Shown here: piece after piece, positions 16,463 to 26,596 of the stretch
How positions within the stretch are numbered: the first letter of the stretch is position 1
Layout: each line of letters begins with the position of its first letter
DNA from: Pseudomonas sp. 8Z
Lineage (GTDB): Bacteria; Pseudomonadota; Gammaproteobacteria; Pseudomonadales; Pseudomonadaceae
DNA length: 64,000 bases
Direction: 5' to 3'
NCBI RefSeq assembly: GCF_902506535.1
Contig: NZ_LR733827.1
Span: 1,632,091-1,696,090, forward strand
Notes under the pieces: generated by a model
Databases searched by the model: none
Told to the model about the DNA's origin: nothing
Seen by the model: the letters and a program-made list of their open reading frames with translations, nothing else
Position numbers and translations under genes: made by a program

Positions 16463-16984
16463 ATGTCCCGCCGCCTGCTTGCCACCCTGCTGCTGACGCT
16501 GAGCCTGCCACTGTTCGCTGCCGAGGTACGCGAACTGAACTGGTCCGATCTGATTCCCCCGGACGCTCCGCCCGAGAAGGTCGACCCGACGCCCATCCAC
16601 GATCTCTCGCAACTGGCCAACACCCTATCCGAGTCTGGCCCTGCGGCCACTCAGCAATCGCCCGCCGCGCCGGTGGTCAAAGCGCTCAATGGTCAGCACA
16701 TCAAGCTACCCGGCTATATCGTGCCGCTGGACGTGACCGACGAAGGCCGCGTCACCGAGTTTCTCCTGGTGCCCTACTTCGGCGCCTGCATTCACGTACC
16801 GCCACCGCCCTCGAACCAAATCGTGCACGTCACCAGCGAACTCGGTGTGATGCTCGATGCGCTGTACCAACCGTTTTGGATCGAAGGCGTGGTCAAGGTG
16901 GAACACATGAGCAGCGAACTGGCGGAGGTCGGCTACCAGATGGAAGCGGACAAGATCTACGTCTACGAACTGCCCGACAGTTGA
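16463..16984 (+). CDS. DUF3299 periplasmic protein of the zinc operon
   Basis: A 173-residue exported protein with a signal peptide ending at LSLPLFA (about residue 19). The domain includes KLPGYIVPLDVTDEGRVTEF, FGACIHVPPPPSNQIVHV with a Cys and two His that could bind metal, and DALYQPFWIEGVVKVE. The molecular role of DUF3299 is not established. It follows the FtsX-type permease after 57 bases and is the last gene of the probable Zur operon. Confidence 0.87.
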   Translation: MSRRLLATLLLTLSLPLFAAEVRELNWSDLIPPDAPPEKVDPTPIHDLSQLANTLSESGPAATQQSPAAPVVKALNGQHIKLPGYIVPLDVTDEGRVTEFLLVPYFGACIHVPPPPSNQIVHVTSELGVMLDALYQPFWIEGVVKVEHMSSELAEVGYQMEADKIYVYELPDS

Positions 16985-17041
16985 ATCTTGCCAGCGAGCG
17001 ACAGTGACTGACAAAACGCCACACCCCTCCACGCCGATCTA

Positions 17042-17055
17042 TTGAGCCAGGTCAA
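17042..17055 (+). promoter_or_regulatory. ANR/FNR-type site upstream of oprG
   Basis: TTGAGCCAGGTCAA keeps both TTGA and TCAA halves at the right spacing, with a two-base departure from the ideal. It lies 66 bases upstream of the oprG ATG. oprG expression in P. aeruginosa is known to be raised anaerobically through ANR. Confidence 0.65.
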
Positions 17056-17121
17056 AAAGCGAATCGTTGCTTGGCTTAGCATTGATTCCAGCCAAGACAC
17101 TCGACTCGACTGGAGTTCGCT

Positions 17122-17814
17122 ATGTACAAGTCATTGTTCACTGCCTCACTGCTCGCCCTCGCCGTTGCCGCCCCCATGGCGCAGGCTCACCAGGCCGGCG
17201 ACATCCTCATCCGCGCCGGTGCCATCACCGTCAACCCGGACGCCGACTCCTCCAGCGTCAAGGTCGACCGCGGCGGTCTGGCTGGCGCCAATCTGGGTGG
17301 CAAGGCAACCATGAGCAGCGACACTCAGTTGGGTCTGAACTTCGCTTATATGGTCACCGATCACCTGGGTATCGAACTGCTGGCCGCCACGCCATTCGAG
17401 CATGACGTGAAGATCAAAGACACTTCACTGGCCGCCGCCAACGGCAAGCTGGGCACCCTCAAGCACCTGCCGCCGACCCTGAGCCTGGTGTACTACCCGC
17501 TCGACGCCAAATCGGCCTTCCAGCCGTACGTCGGCGCCGGTATCAACTACACCTGGATCTATGACGAACACGTCGGCAGCGCCGCCAGCGCCAACGGCTT
17601 CGACAACTTCCGCGCCAAGAACTCCTGGGGGCTGGCCTGGCAGGTAGGCGCCGACTACATGCTGACCGACAATCTGCTGATCAACGCCCAGGTGCGCTAC
17701 ATCGACATCGACACCACTGCCTATGTCAACAACACCGCCCTTAACGTCCGTGCCAAGGTAGACGTGGACGTCGATCCGTACGTGTACATGGTCGGCCTGG
17801 GCTACAAGTTCTAA
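17122..17814 (+). CDS. oprG: Outer membrane protein OprG (OmpW family)
   Basis: A 230-residue eight-stranded outer membrane barrel. The signal peptide ends at MAQAHQ (about residue 22). OmpW-family text is seen in GDILIRAGAITVNPDADSSS, DHLGIELLAATPFEHDVK, LPPTLSLVYYPLD and the C-terminal VDPYVYMVGLGYKF with final Phe. OmpW/OprG proteins allow passage of small hydrophobic compounds. It follows the zinc operon but has its own upstream ANR-type site and a strong terminator, so it is likely a single-gene unit. Confidence 0.95.
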   Translation: MYKSLFTASLLALAVAAPMAQAHQAGDILIRAGAITVNPDADSSSVKVDRGGLAGANLGGKATMSSDTQLGLNFAYMVTDHLGIELLAATPFEHDVKIKDTSLAAANGKLGTLKHLPPTLSLVYYPLDAKSAFQPYVGAGINYTWIYDEHVGSAASANGFDNFRAKNSWGLAWQVGADYMLTDNLLINAQVRYIDIDTTAYVNNTALNVRAKVDVDVDPYVYMVGLGYKF

Positions 17815-17829
17815 GCCCTCCCGAAAACC

Positions 17830-17855
17830 AAGAAGCCGGCAATCGCCGGCTTCTT
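17830..17855. terminator. Terminator after oprG
   Basis: AAGAAGCCGGC and GCCGGCTTCTT form a perfect 11-bp stem around AATC. A T-containing tail lies on the forward side and As on the other, so it can serve oprG and the convergent epimerase gene. Confidence 0.88.
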
Positions 17856-17879
17856 GCATTCTGGGTGCAGGCCTTGGCC

Positions 17880-18803
17880 TCAAAGGCCTAGCAGATGCGC
17901 CAGCCCTTCGCGCAGCGGCGTCTGCGGCGGCAAGCGATATTGCGTACTGAGTCGGGTGATATCGGCGCGCGAATGACGAATATCCCCGGCACGCGGCGCC
18001 AGATGCGTCACCGCAGGCAAGCCGCCACACAGCGCTCCAATCTCGGCCAACAACTGCTTGAGGCTGACCGCCTGGCTCCAGCCGACGTTTACTGGCAGCG
18101 GCTCGACCTGCTCGGCCGTGAGCGCCTGCATCAGCAGCGCGACCAGATCGCCGACATAGAAGAAGTCACGGGTCTGCTCACCATCGCCAAACACACTGAT
18201 CGGCAAGCCCTGCTGCGCGCGCTGAGTGAAGATGCTGATAACCCCGGAGTACGGCGAAGAGGGATCCTGGCGTGGCCCGAAGATATTGAAGAAACGGAAC
18301 ACCGCCGGCTCTAGGCCATGCTGGCGGCGATAGAAGTCCAGGTAGTGCTCACTGCCCAGCTTGTCCGCCGCGTAGGGCGTCAGCGGCGCCTTGGCGGTGT
18401 CCTCATCGATGGCGCAACCTTCGCCATTGTTGCCGTAAACAGCGGCGCTGGAGGCGAACAGCACGCGACGTACGCCGTGACGGCGCATGGCTTCGCAGAC
18501 GTTCAGAGTGCCGATGAAGTTGCTTTGGTGCGTCGCCACCGGGTCATCCACAGAAGCCTGCACCGAAGCGACCGCGGCCAGGTGCGCCACGGCATCGCAG
18601 CCGACCACAGCCCGTGCGACCCGCTCGGCATCCGCCACATCACCCTCGATGAACTGCAATTGCGGATTGGCCAACGGCAGATTCTCGCGCTTGCCCATGC
18701 TCAGGTTGTCCAGCACACGCACGCGATAGCCTGCGGCCAGCAAAGCATCGACCAGATGCGAGCCAATAAAACCAGCGCCGCCGGTTACGAGAATCTCAGC
18801 CAT
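17880..18803 (-). CDS. NAD-dependent sugar-nucleotide epimerase/dehydratase
   Basis: A 307-residue extended short-chain dehydrogenase. It has the Rossmann motif TGGAGFIGSHLVD (about residues 7-19) and the catalytic SSAAVYG Ser plus YxxxK in PYAADKLGSEHYLDFY. RFFNIFGPRQDP and GDGEQTRDFFYVGDLV are UDP-glucose 4-epimerase-like motifs. The product could be UDP-galactose, UDP-GalNAc or a related sugar. Start at MAEILVTGG (18803), which overlaps the end of the upstream reductase-like gene by 8 bases, so the two are one operon. Confidence 0.88.
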   Translation of the reverse strand: MAEILVTGGAGFIGSHLVDALLAAGYRVRVLDNLSMGKRENLPLANPQLQFIEGDVADAERVARAVVGCDAVAHLAAVASVQASVDDPVATHQSNFIGTLNVCEAMRRHGVRRVLFASSAAVYGNNGEGCAIDEDTAKAPLTPYAADKLGSEHYLDFYRRQHGLEPAVFRFFNIFGPRQDPSSPYSGVISIFTQRAQQGLPISVFGDGEQTRDFFYVGDLVALLMQALTAEQVEPLPVNVGWSQAVSLKQLLAEIGALCGGLPAVTHLAPRAGDIRHSRADITRLSTQYRLPPQTPLREGLAHLLGL

Positions 18804-19680
18804 GACGGTAATAGTGATCCAGCAAGCTCGGCAGCCCCGTACGCCAGGCACGCGGTTTGATACCGAAGGTATGAAAAATTTTCTTGCAAGCCAGCACCGC
18901 GTGTTGCGGCTCGTCTAATGCGTCAGCACGTGCCGCATGCGCCTGCGCCAGCACCTGCTCTGGCAGGTTGTTGCGATAATGACGCGCCTCACTCAGCACC
19001 GCCTGGCCAAGACTCAGCGAAGTGCTCGCCTCATGCCCGCCATAATGATAGGTGCCCCATAGCGGTGACTCGCAATCGAGCTGCTTGAGCACCGCCAGAA
19101 TGATGCGAGCCGCGTCGTCTACAGGCGTCGGGTTGCCTCGTCGATCGTCGGCCAGATGCAACGCCTCGCCCTGTTCGGCACGCTGCAGGAAGCGCCCAAG
19201 CACACCCTCGCGGCTGTCGTCGAGCAACCAGCCGAAGCGCAACAAGACGTGCCGTGGACAATTCGCTCGCACGCTCTGTTCCAGACGCCACAACGCCTGG
19301 CCACGCAAGCCAAGCGGCACGGGTTCATCCTTCTCGCTATAAGCCGTGGCGCGCGCACCGTCAAAGACGCGGTAACTGGAGGGTTGCAGCAGCACAATAG
19401 CGTGATGCTGACACAGCTCCGCCAGACGCTCGACAGCCCGTTCCTGTGTCTGCAGGCGCGCATCGTCCACCGCGGCGGCCTGGAACCAGTCGAAGTAATA
19501 GGCCAGATTGACCAGTGCATCGGGCCGAGTTTCGTCAAGCAATTCGGTAAGGTTGGCGGCATTCCAGCCGCCCTCTGGCGGGCGTGGTGCCAGGAAGCCG
19601 ATATCGTCCTCGGCACCGAGACGGATCAGCGCTTGCCCCAGGGCACTACCGCCGCCCAGCAGCATCAGGCGCATACGCAT
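18796..19680 (-). CDS. RmlD-like sugar nucleotide-binding family protein
   Basis: A 294-residue Rossmann protein with MRLMLLGGGSALGQALIRLG at the start (G-G-x-S-x-L-G). LDETRPDALVNLAYYFDWFQ resembles the RmlD substrate region, and VLLQPSSYRVFDGARATAYS has the SSxxVFDG element. The Tyr-x-x-x-Lys pair usual for catalysis is not clear: ALWRLEQSVR stands where YGxxKxxxE is expected. It may therefore bind rather than reduce a sugar nucleotide. An ATG two codons downstream is another start. Coupled to the epimerase gene downstream. Confidence 0.75.
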   Translation of the reverse strand: MRMRLMLLGGGSALGQALIRLGAEDDIGFLAPRPPEGGWNAANLTELLDETRPDALVNLAYYFDWFQAAAVDDARLQTQERAVERLAELCQHHAIVLLQPSSYRVFDGARATAYSEKDEPVPLGLRGQALWRLEQSVRANCPRHVLLRFGWLLDDSREGVLGRFLQRAEQGEALHLADDRRGNPTPVDDAARIILAVLKQLDCESPLWGTYHYGGHEASTSLSLGQAVLSEARHYRNNLPEQVLAQAHAARADALDEPQHAVLACKKIFHTFGIKPRAWRTGLPSLLDHYYRHG

Positions 19681-19686
19681 GGTGGC

Positions 19687-20178
19687 TCAGGTGACTCCAG
19701 AATTGTTCTGCCTGCCGGTATGGCGGCGATGATGGCCGACATTCTGCTGGTTTTCCCCAAAATCGTCACCCTGCATCGCACACTGCAGCGGATCGGCGTC
19801 ATGCCCAGCGGCCTGATCGAAGGTTTGCTGCGCCCGCGCGATCTCGGCCACGTTGCACTCCACCCAACGGTCGAGCGCTTTGATCGGATCACTGAGCGAA
19901 TGTCCCAACGACGTCAGCGAATACTCAACCCGTGGCGGAACCTCCGCGTAGGCCTGGCGCGCCACCAAACCAAAGCGTTCGAGGCGACGAATCGTCTGAA
20001 TCAGCATTTTTTCCGAAATACCCTCGACACGCCGACGTAATTCGGCAGTACGCAAGGTGCCGCCGTGCGAAAGCGCATGGATCAGCAACAGCGCCCATTT
20101 GTCCGCGATCACGGCTAGAACATGGCGCGCCGGGCAAGCGCCACTGAACACATTGCCAGACGAGCCATCATCAGCCAT
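19687..20178 (-). CDS. HxlR family transcriptional regulator
   Basis: A 163-residue winged-helix regulator. The HxlR domain starts at GACPARHVLAVIADKWALLL with the conserved Cys. It continues through LRTAELRRRVEGISEKMLIQ and RLERFGLVARQAYAEVPPRV to EYSLTSLGHSL. The tail after about residue 120 is Gln/His/Asn-rich and atypical. The ATG at 20178 has a GGAG eight bases upstream, while the longer frame upstream is unsupported. It faces the glutathione transferase gene, which it probably controls. Confidence 0.88.
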   Translation of the reverse strand: MADDGSSGNVFSGACPARHVLAVIADKWALLLIHALSHGGTLRTAELRRRVEGISEKMLIQTIRRLERFGLVARQAYAEVPPRVEYSLTSLGHSLSDPIKALDRWVECNVAEIARAQQTFDQAAGHDADPLQCAMQGDDFGENQQNVGHHRRHTGRQNNSGVT

Positions 20179-20193
20179 CGAAGGTACTCCAAA

Positions 20194-20211
20194 ACTTACC
20201 AAAAGGTGGGT
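20194..20211. promoter_or_regulatory. Candidate HxlR operator in the divergent gap
   Basis: ACTTACC and GGTGGGT form a 7-base dyad (five pairs) around AAAA. The gap 20179-20281 also holds the perfect inverted repeat AAAGAG-TAAG-CTCTTT at 20230-20245. Either may be the regulator's site; position is the main support. Confidence 0.35.
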
Positions 20212-20281
20212 ACTTGCCCAGAAGAAAGCAAAGAGTAAGCTCTTTCGCGCTTCTACTCCACTCACGCACAAGGAATCCCGT

Positions 20282-20887
20282 ATGAAGCTGTACTACAAAG
20301 CAGGTACCTGCTCGCTCTCGCCGCATATCGCCCTGCGCGAAGCCGGTATCGAATTCGAGATAGAAGCCGTCGACCTGCAAACCAAGCGCACCGCCTCGGG
20401 CGCCGATTTCACCCAGATCAACGCAAAGGGCTACATCCCCGCCTTGAAACTGGACAACGGTAAAGTGCTGACCGAAGGCGCAGCAATCGTGCAATACATT
20501 GCCGACCTCAAGCCTGAAAGCGGCCTCGCCCCAGCCAACGGCAGCGAAGCGCGCTACGAACTGCAAAGCTGGCTGAGTTTCATATCCAGCGAACTGCACA
20601 AGCCCATGGGCAGTATGCTCAACCCGGCGCAAAGCCAGGACTGGAAGGCTGCCACACAAGCACTGCTGAGCAAACGCCTGGACTGGCTGGTCGGCGAACT
20701 CGGCGAGCGCGAGTTCCTGCTCGGTGATTGCTTCACCGTGGCTGACGGTTACCTGTTCACCGTCCTCGGCTGGACCGACAGGCTCGGCTTCTCGCTGTCC
20801 ACGTGGCCAAGCCTGCAGGCCTACCGTGCCCGCATTGGCGCGCGCCCGAAGGTGGTCGAAGCGCTGAAGGCAGAAGGCCTGATCTGA
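20282..20887 (+). CDS. Glutathione S-transferase (beta-class type)
   Basis: A 201-residue cytosolic GST. The N-terminal thioredoxin-like domain shows MKLYYKAGTCSLSPHIALRE with the Cys-Ser active-site pair typical of beta-class enzymes. NAKGYIPALKLDNGKVLTEG (cis-Pro) follows, then AAIVQYIAD. The helical C-terminal domain includes FLLGDCFTVADGYLFTVLGW (N-capping box). It conjugates glutathione to electrophiles. Divergent from an HxlR gene, a common arrangement for electrophile-induced enzymes. Confidence 0.92.
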   Translation: MKLYYKAGTCSLSPHIALREAGIEFEIEAVDLQTKRTASGADFTQINAKGYIPALKLDNGKVLTEGAAIVQYIADLKPESGLAPANGSEARYELQSWLSFISSELHKPMGSMLNPAQSQDWKAATQALLSKRLDWLVGELGEREFLLGDCFTVADGYLFTVLGWTDRLGFSLSTWPSLQAYRARIGARPKVVEALKAEGLI

Positions 20888-20897
20888 GACCGAAAAG

Positions 20898-20923
20898 AAA
20901 ACCCCGAGCTAGCTCGGGGTTTT
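20898..20923. terminator. Bidirectional terminator between the GST gene and ssb
   Basis: AAAACCCCGAGCT and AGCTCGGGGTTTT form a perfect 13-bp palindrome with T runs on both strands. It lies between converging genes. Confidence 0.92.
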
Positions 20924-20940
20924 CGTATCGGCTCGATCGC

Positions 20941-21441
20941 TTAGAACGGAATATCGTCGTCGAAGCTGTCGTAGTCCGGTGCTGGCTGCTGAGATTGTTG
21001 CGGTGCCGGGCGCTCCTGACGCGGAGCCGACTGTTGCGGCTCACGCTGCGGTGCCGGGCGCGACTGACGCGGCGCACCGCCTTCATCGCCACCCGGACGG
21101 CCACCGAGCAATTGCATCTGGCCGTTGATGTCCACCACGATCTCGGTGGTGTAACGATCCTGACCATCCTGGCCCTGCCACTTGCGGGTGCGCAGGCTGC
21201 CTTCGACATACACCTGCGAGCCCTTGCGCAGGTATTCACCGGCGATTTCCGCCAGACGCCCGAAGAACACCACGCGGTGCCACTCGGTACGCTCCTGCTG
21301 CTGACCGGTCTGCTTGTCCTTCCAGCTTTCGGAGGTGGCCAGGGTGATGTTGGTCACGGCGTTGCCGTTGGGCATGTAGCGAGTTTCCGGGTCGCCACCG
21401 ACGTTACCCACCAGAATGACTTTGTTAACCCCACGGGCCAT
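20941..21441 (-). CDS. ssb: Single-stranded DNA-binding protein
   Basis: A 166-residue SSB. The OB-fold covers about residues 1-110 (MARGVNKVILVGNVGGDPET, then WHRVVFFGRLAEIAGEYLRK, then GSQVYVEGSLRT). A Gly/Gln/Pro/Arg-rich linker follows, and the acidic tip is FDDDIPF, which binds partner proteins such as RecO and PriA. It lies 12 bases downstream of the MFS gene and is probably co-transcribed with it. It is usual for ssb to sit near uvrA, which is on the other strand just beyond. Confidence 0.97.
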   Translation of the reverse strand: MARGVNKVILVGNVGGDPETRYMPNGNAVTNITLATSESWKDKQTGQQQERTEWHRVVFFGRLAEIAGEYLRKGSQVYVEGSLRTRKWQGQDGQDRYTTEIVVDINGQMQLLGGRPGGDEGGAPRQSRPAPQREPQQSAPRQERPAPQQSQQPAPDYDSFDDDIPF

Positions 21442-21453
21442 AACGTTCTCCTA

Positions 21454-22848
21454 CTAGGCTTGGCACGCCGCCGGTGCTGCCGCGATCAGGCGCTCCAGGG
21501 ACGTACGATCCAGTTGTTGGGTATCCACTTTGATATAGATGGCCGCTTCATCGACCACCACCACGGCGTCCGCCACTCCCGGCGTTGCCTTGAGGCGTTC
21601 GACCAGTCCGACATCGGCCAGTGCCGCAGCATCGAGCGGCAGGCGCAGGCTGGTCACATACGGCGGTTCGCGCATAGTAACAGCAATGGCCAGCCAAATC
21701 GCACAGAGCAGGGCGCAACCGATGAACACACCGTTCAGACCGACGTGCTGGTACAGCCAGCCGCCAAGGATGCCACCCAGTGCGGCGCCGAGGAACTGAC
21801 TGGTGGAGTAGACCCCCATCGCCGTGCCCTTGCCACCAGCCGGCGCCACCTTGCTGACCAGCGACGGCAGCGAGGCTTCGAGCAGGTTGAAGGCGGTGAA
21901 GAACACCACGATCCCCACTACCAGCATCCGCAGGCTGTGGCCGAGTACGGCAAAATACAGCTCGCAGGCCAGCAACACCGTCACCGCGCCGAGCAGCACA
22001 CGCTTCATCTGGCGCTTCTTCTCACCGTAGATGATGAACGGCACCATGCCGAAGAAGCCGACCAGCAGTGCGGTGAGGTACACCCACCAATGTTGCTCCT
22101 TGGGCAGACCGCCCTGCTCCACCAGCGCCAACGGCAAGGCCACGAAGCTAGCCATGAGCACCGCGTGCAGCGCCAGGATGGCGAAGTCCAGGCGTAGCAG
22201 GTCGGCGTGCTTCAAGGTTGGCCACAACGCTTGCGCGGCTACGCCGGACTCCCGGTGCTGCAACGACCCGGCACTCTTCGGCACGATGCCGGCGACGATA
22301 ACGATGCCCAGCAGCGCCATGCCCGCCGTCACCCAGAACAACCCCGAGAGGCCGAACGCGCGCGTCAGCAACGGGCCGACGACCATGGCCACGGCGAACG
22401 ACAGGCCGATGCTCATGCCGATCATGGCCATGGCCTTGGTGCGGTGCTGCTCACGGGTCAGATCCGACAATAGCGCCATCACCGCCGCCGAGATGGCACC
22501 AGCGCCCTGCAACACGCGCCCGGCGATCACACCCCAGATCGAGTCGGCATTGGCCGCCAGAATGCTACCGGCGACGAAGATCAGCAGCCCGACATAGATC
22601 ACCGGGCGTCGGCCGATGCGGTCACTGATGATGCCGAAGGGAATTTGCAGCACGGCCTGGGTCAGGCCGTAGGCGCCGATAGCCAGACCGATCAGTGCCG
22701 GGGTGCTGCCGGCCAGGTCCATGCCGTAAGTAGCCAACACTGGCAGCACCATGAACATGCCCAGCATGCGGAAGGCAAAAACCAGGGCCAAGCCACCGGC
22801 AGCGCGAGTCTCGCTGCCACTCATGCGGTCACTATGGGAATCGTGCAT
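21454..22848 (-). CDS. MFS transporter with C-terminal YAM-like domain
   Basis: A 464-residue inner-membrane transporter with about 12 helices. MFS motifs are visible as PFGIISDRIGRRPVIYVGLL (motif A) and VGPLLTRAFGLSGLFWVTAG. The last about 65 residues (YVTSLRLPLDAAALADVGLV ... AIYIKVDTQQLDRTSLERLI) form a soluble ferredoxin-like domain as in YajR. The substrate is unknown. The start at 22848 (MHDSHSD) has GGGG eight bases before it; Met9 is an alternative. It is divergent from uvrA. Confidence 0.9.
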   Translation of the reverse strand: MHDSHSDRMSGSETRAAGGLALVFAFRMLGMFMVLPVLATYGMDLAGSTPALIGLAIGAYGLTQAVLQIPFGIISDRIGRRPVIYVGLLIFVAGSILAANADSIWGVIAGRVLQGAGAISAAVMALLSDLTREQHRTKAMAMIGMSIGLSFAVAMVVGPLLTRAFGLSGLFWVTAGMALLGIVIVAGIVPKSAGSLQHRESGVAAQALWPTLKHADLLRLDFAILALHAVLMASFVALPLALVEQGGLPKEQHWWVYLTALLVGFFGMVPFIIYGEKKRQMKRVLLGAVTVLLACELYFAVLGHSLRMLVVGIVVFFTAFNLLEASLPSLVSKVAPAGGKGTAMGVYSTSQFLGAALGGILGGWLYQHVGLNGVFIGCALLCAIWLAIAVTMREPPYVTSLRLPLDAAALADVGLVERLKATPGVADAVVVVDEAAIYIKVDTQQLDRTSLERLIAAAPAACQA

Positions 22849-22916
22849 GGAAAATGCCCCATGAAAATCAGCCGCGGATTCTAGCAGCCCTCACCGCGCC
22901 GATACAGGCACTCACT

Positions 22917-22946
22917 TTGCCGCAGGGTGTCGCCTGGCCCTATACT
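22917..22946 (+). promoter_or_regulatory. Sigma-70-type promoter candidate for uvrA
   Basis: TTGCCG (22917-22922), an 18-base spacer and TATACT (22941-22946) lie about 155 bases upstream of the uvrA start. I see no SOS box (CTGT-N8-ACAG) in the same gap. Confidence 0.45.
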
Positions 22947-23100
22947 CGACCGTTTTCCGTTCGCCAGGCTCTATTGCGGCCCGCCGCTAGAAACGCCCTG
23001 GTGAAACCGTCGACGCAAGTAGCCGATGCTGGCTGCCGCCCGAGCCGCTCACAGGCCATGCAGATGCTTGCGCAACGCAGATCGCTTTAGAGGTTTTTCC

Positions 23101-25938
<2,838 letters not shown>

Positions 25939-25947
25939 GAGCCAAAC

Positions 25948-25976
25948 AAAAAGCCAGAGCATTAGCTCTGGCTTTT
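25948..25976. terminator. Terminator between convergent uvrA and ftnA
   Basis: AAAAGCCAGAGC and GCTCTGGCTTTT form a 12-bp stem around ATTA with As and Ts at the ends. It serves both strands. Confidence 0.92.
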
Positions 25977-25999
25977 CCTTGTAGCTTGCCGCTTGCGGC

Positions 26000-26464
26000 T
26001 CACATCTGACTTTGCAGGTACTTCTCCAGCCCCAGCTTGTCGATCAACTGGAGCTGGATCTCCAGCCAGTAGGCGTGGTCTTCCTCGGTGTCCTTGAGCT
26101 GAGCCAAGAGAATATCGCGGCTCTGGTAATCCTGGTGCTTCTCGCACAGCTCAATGCCCTTGCTCAGGGCCGCGCGCACTTCATACTCCAGCGCCAGATC
26201 CAGCTTCAATGCCTCCGGCACGCTCTGGCCAAACTTGAAGGCATTGGGCGCCATGTCCGGCACGCCCTCGAGGAAAATGATGCGCTTGAGCAGCGCATCG
26301 GCATGCTGGGTTTCCTCTTCCATCTCGTGATTGATGCGCTCGTAGAGTTTGCTGAAGCCCCAATCCTCATAGAGCCTCGAGTGGATGAAATACTGGTCGC
26401 GCGCGGCCAGCTCACCCTTGAGCAGATTTTTGAGGTAATCGATGACTTCTGTGTGGCCTTTCAT
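26000..26464 (-). CDS. ftnA: Bacterial ferritin FtnA (formerly BfrA), lacking the heme-ligand Met
   Basis: A 154-residue four-helix ferritin for iron storage. Ferroxidase ligands are visible as Glu18, Glu51, His54, Glu93, Glu127 and His130. Residue 52, the heme-binding Met in true bacterioferritins, is Thr here (HEMEEETQHAD). This agrees with P. aeruginosa FtnA (PA4235), which was first called BfrA but is a heme-free ferritin. The ATG at 26464 (MKGHTEVIDY) is preferred over the longer frame. It sits next to uvrA and a catalase gene, as in P. aeruginosa, linking iron storage with peroxide defence. Confidence 0.93.
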   Translation of the reverse strand: MKGHTEVIDYLKNLLKGELAARDQYFIHSRLYEDWGFSKLYERINHEMEEETQHADALLKRIIFLEGVPDMAPNAFKFGQSVPEALKLDLALEYEVRAALSKGIELCEKHQDYQSRDILLAQLKDTEEDHAYWLEIQLQLIDKLGLEKYLQSQM

Positions 26465-26536
26465 ACGGGCGATCCCTGTTGCATTTATTAGCAAGGCTCA
26501 ATGCTCCACCTCACTCGCGCTACGGTCAAGCAAAAG

Positions 26537-26565
26537 CACAACGCCTCCACGTAGGAGGCGTTGTG
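26537..26565 (-). terminator. Terminator of katG
   Basis: CACAACGCCTCC pairs with GGAGGCGTTGTG (12 bp) around ACGTA. It lies 31 bases after the katG stop and is followed on the reverse strand by a short TTTT run. Confidence 0.8.
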
Positions 26566-26596
26566 TGTCACTCACACCAAACGGTGCGCGTCAGGG

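Noticed and set aside
22849..23100. SOS (LexA) box before uvrA
   Set aside because: No CTGT-N8-ACAG pattern is present in the gap.
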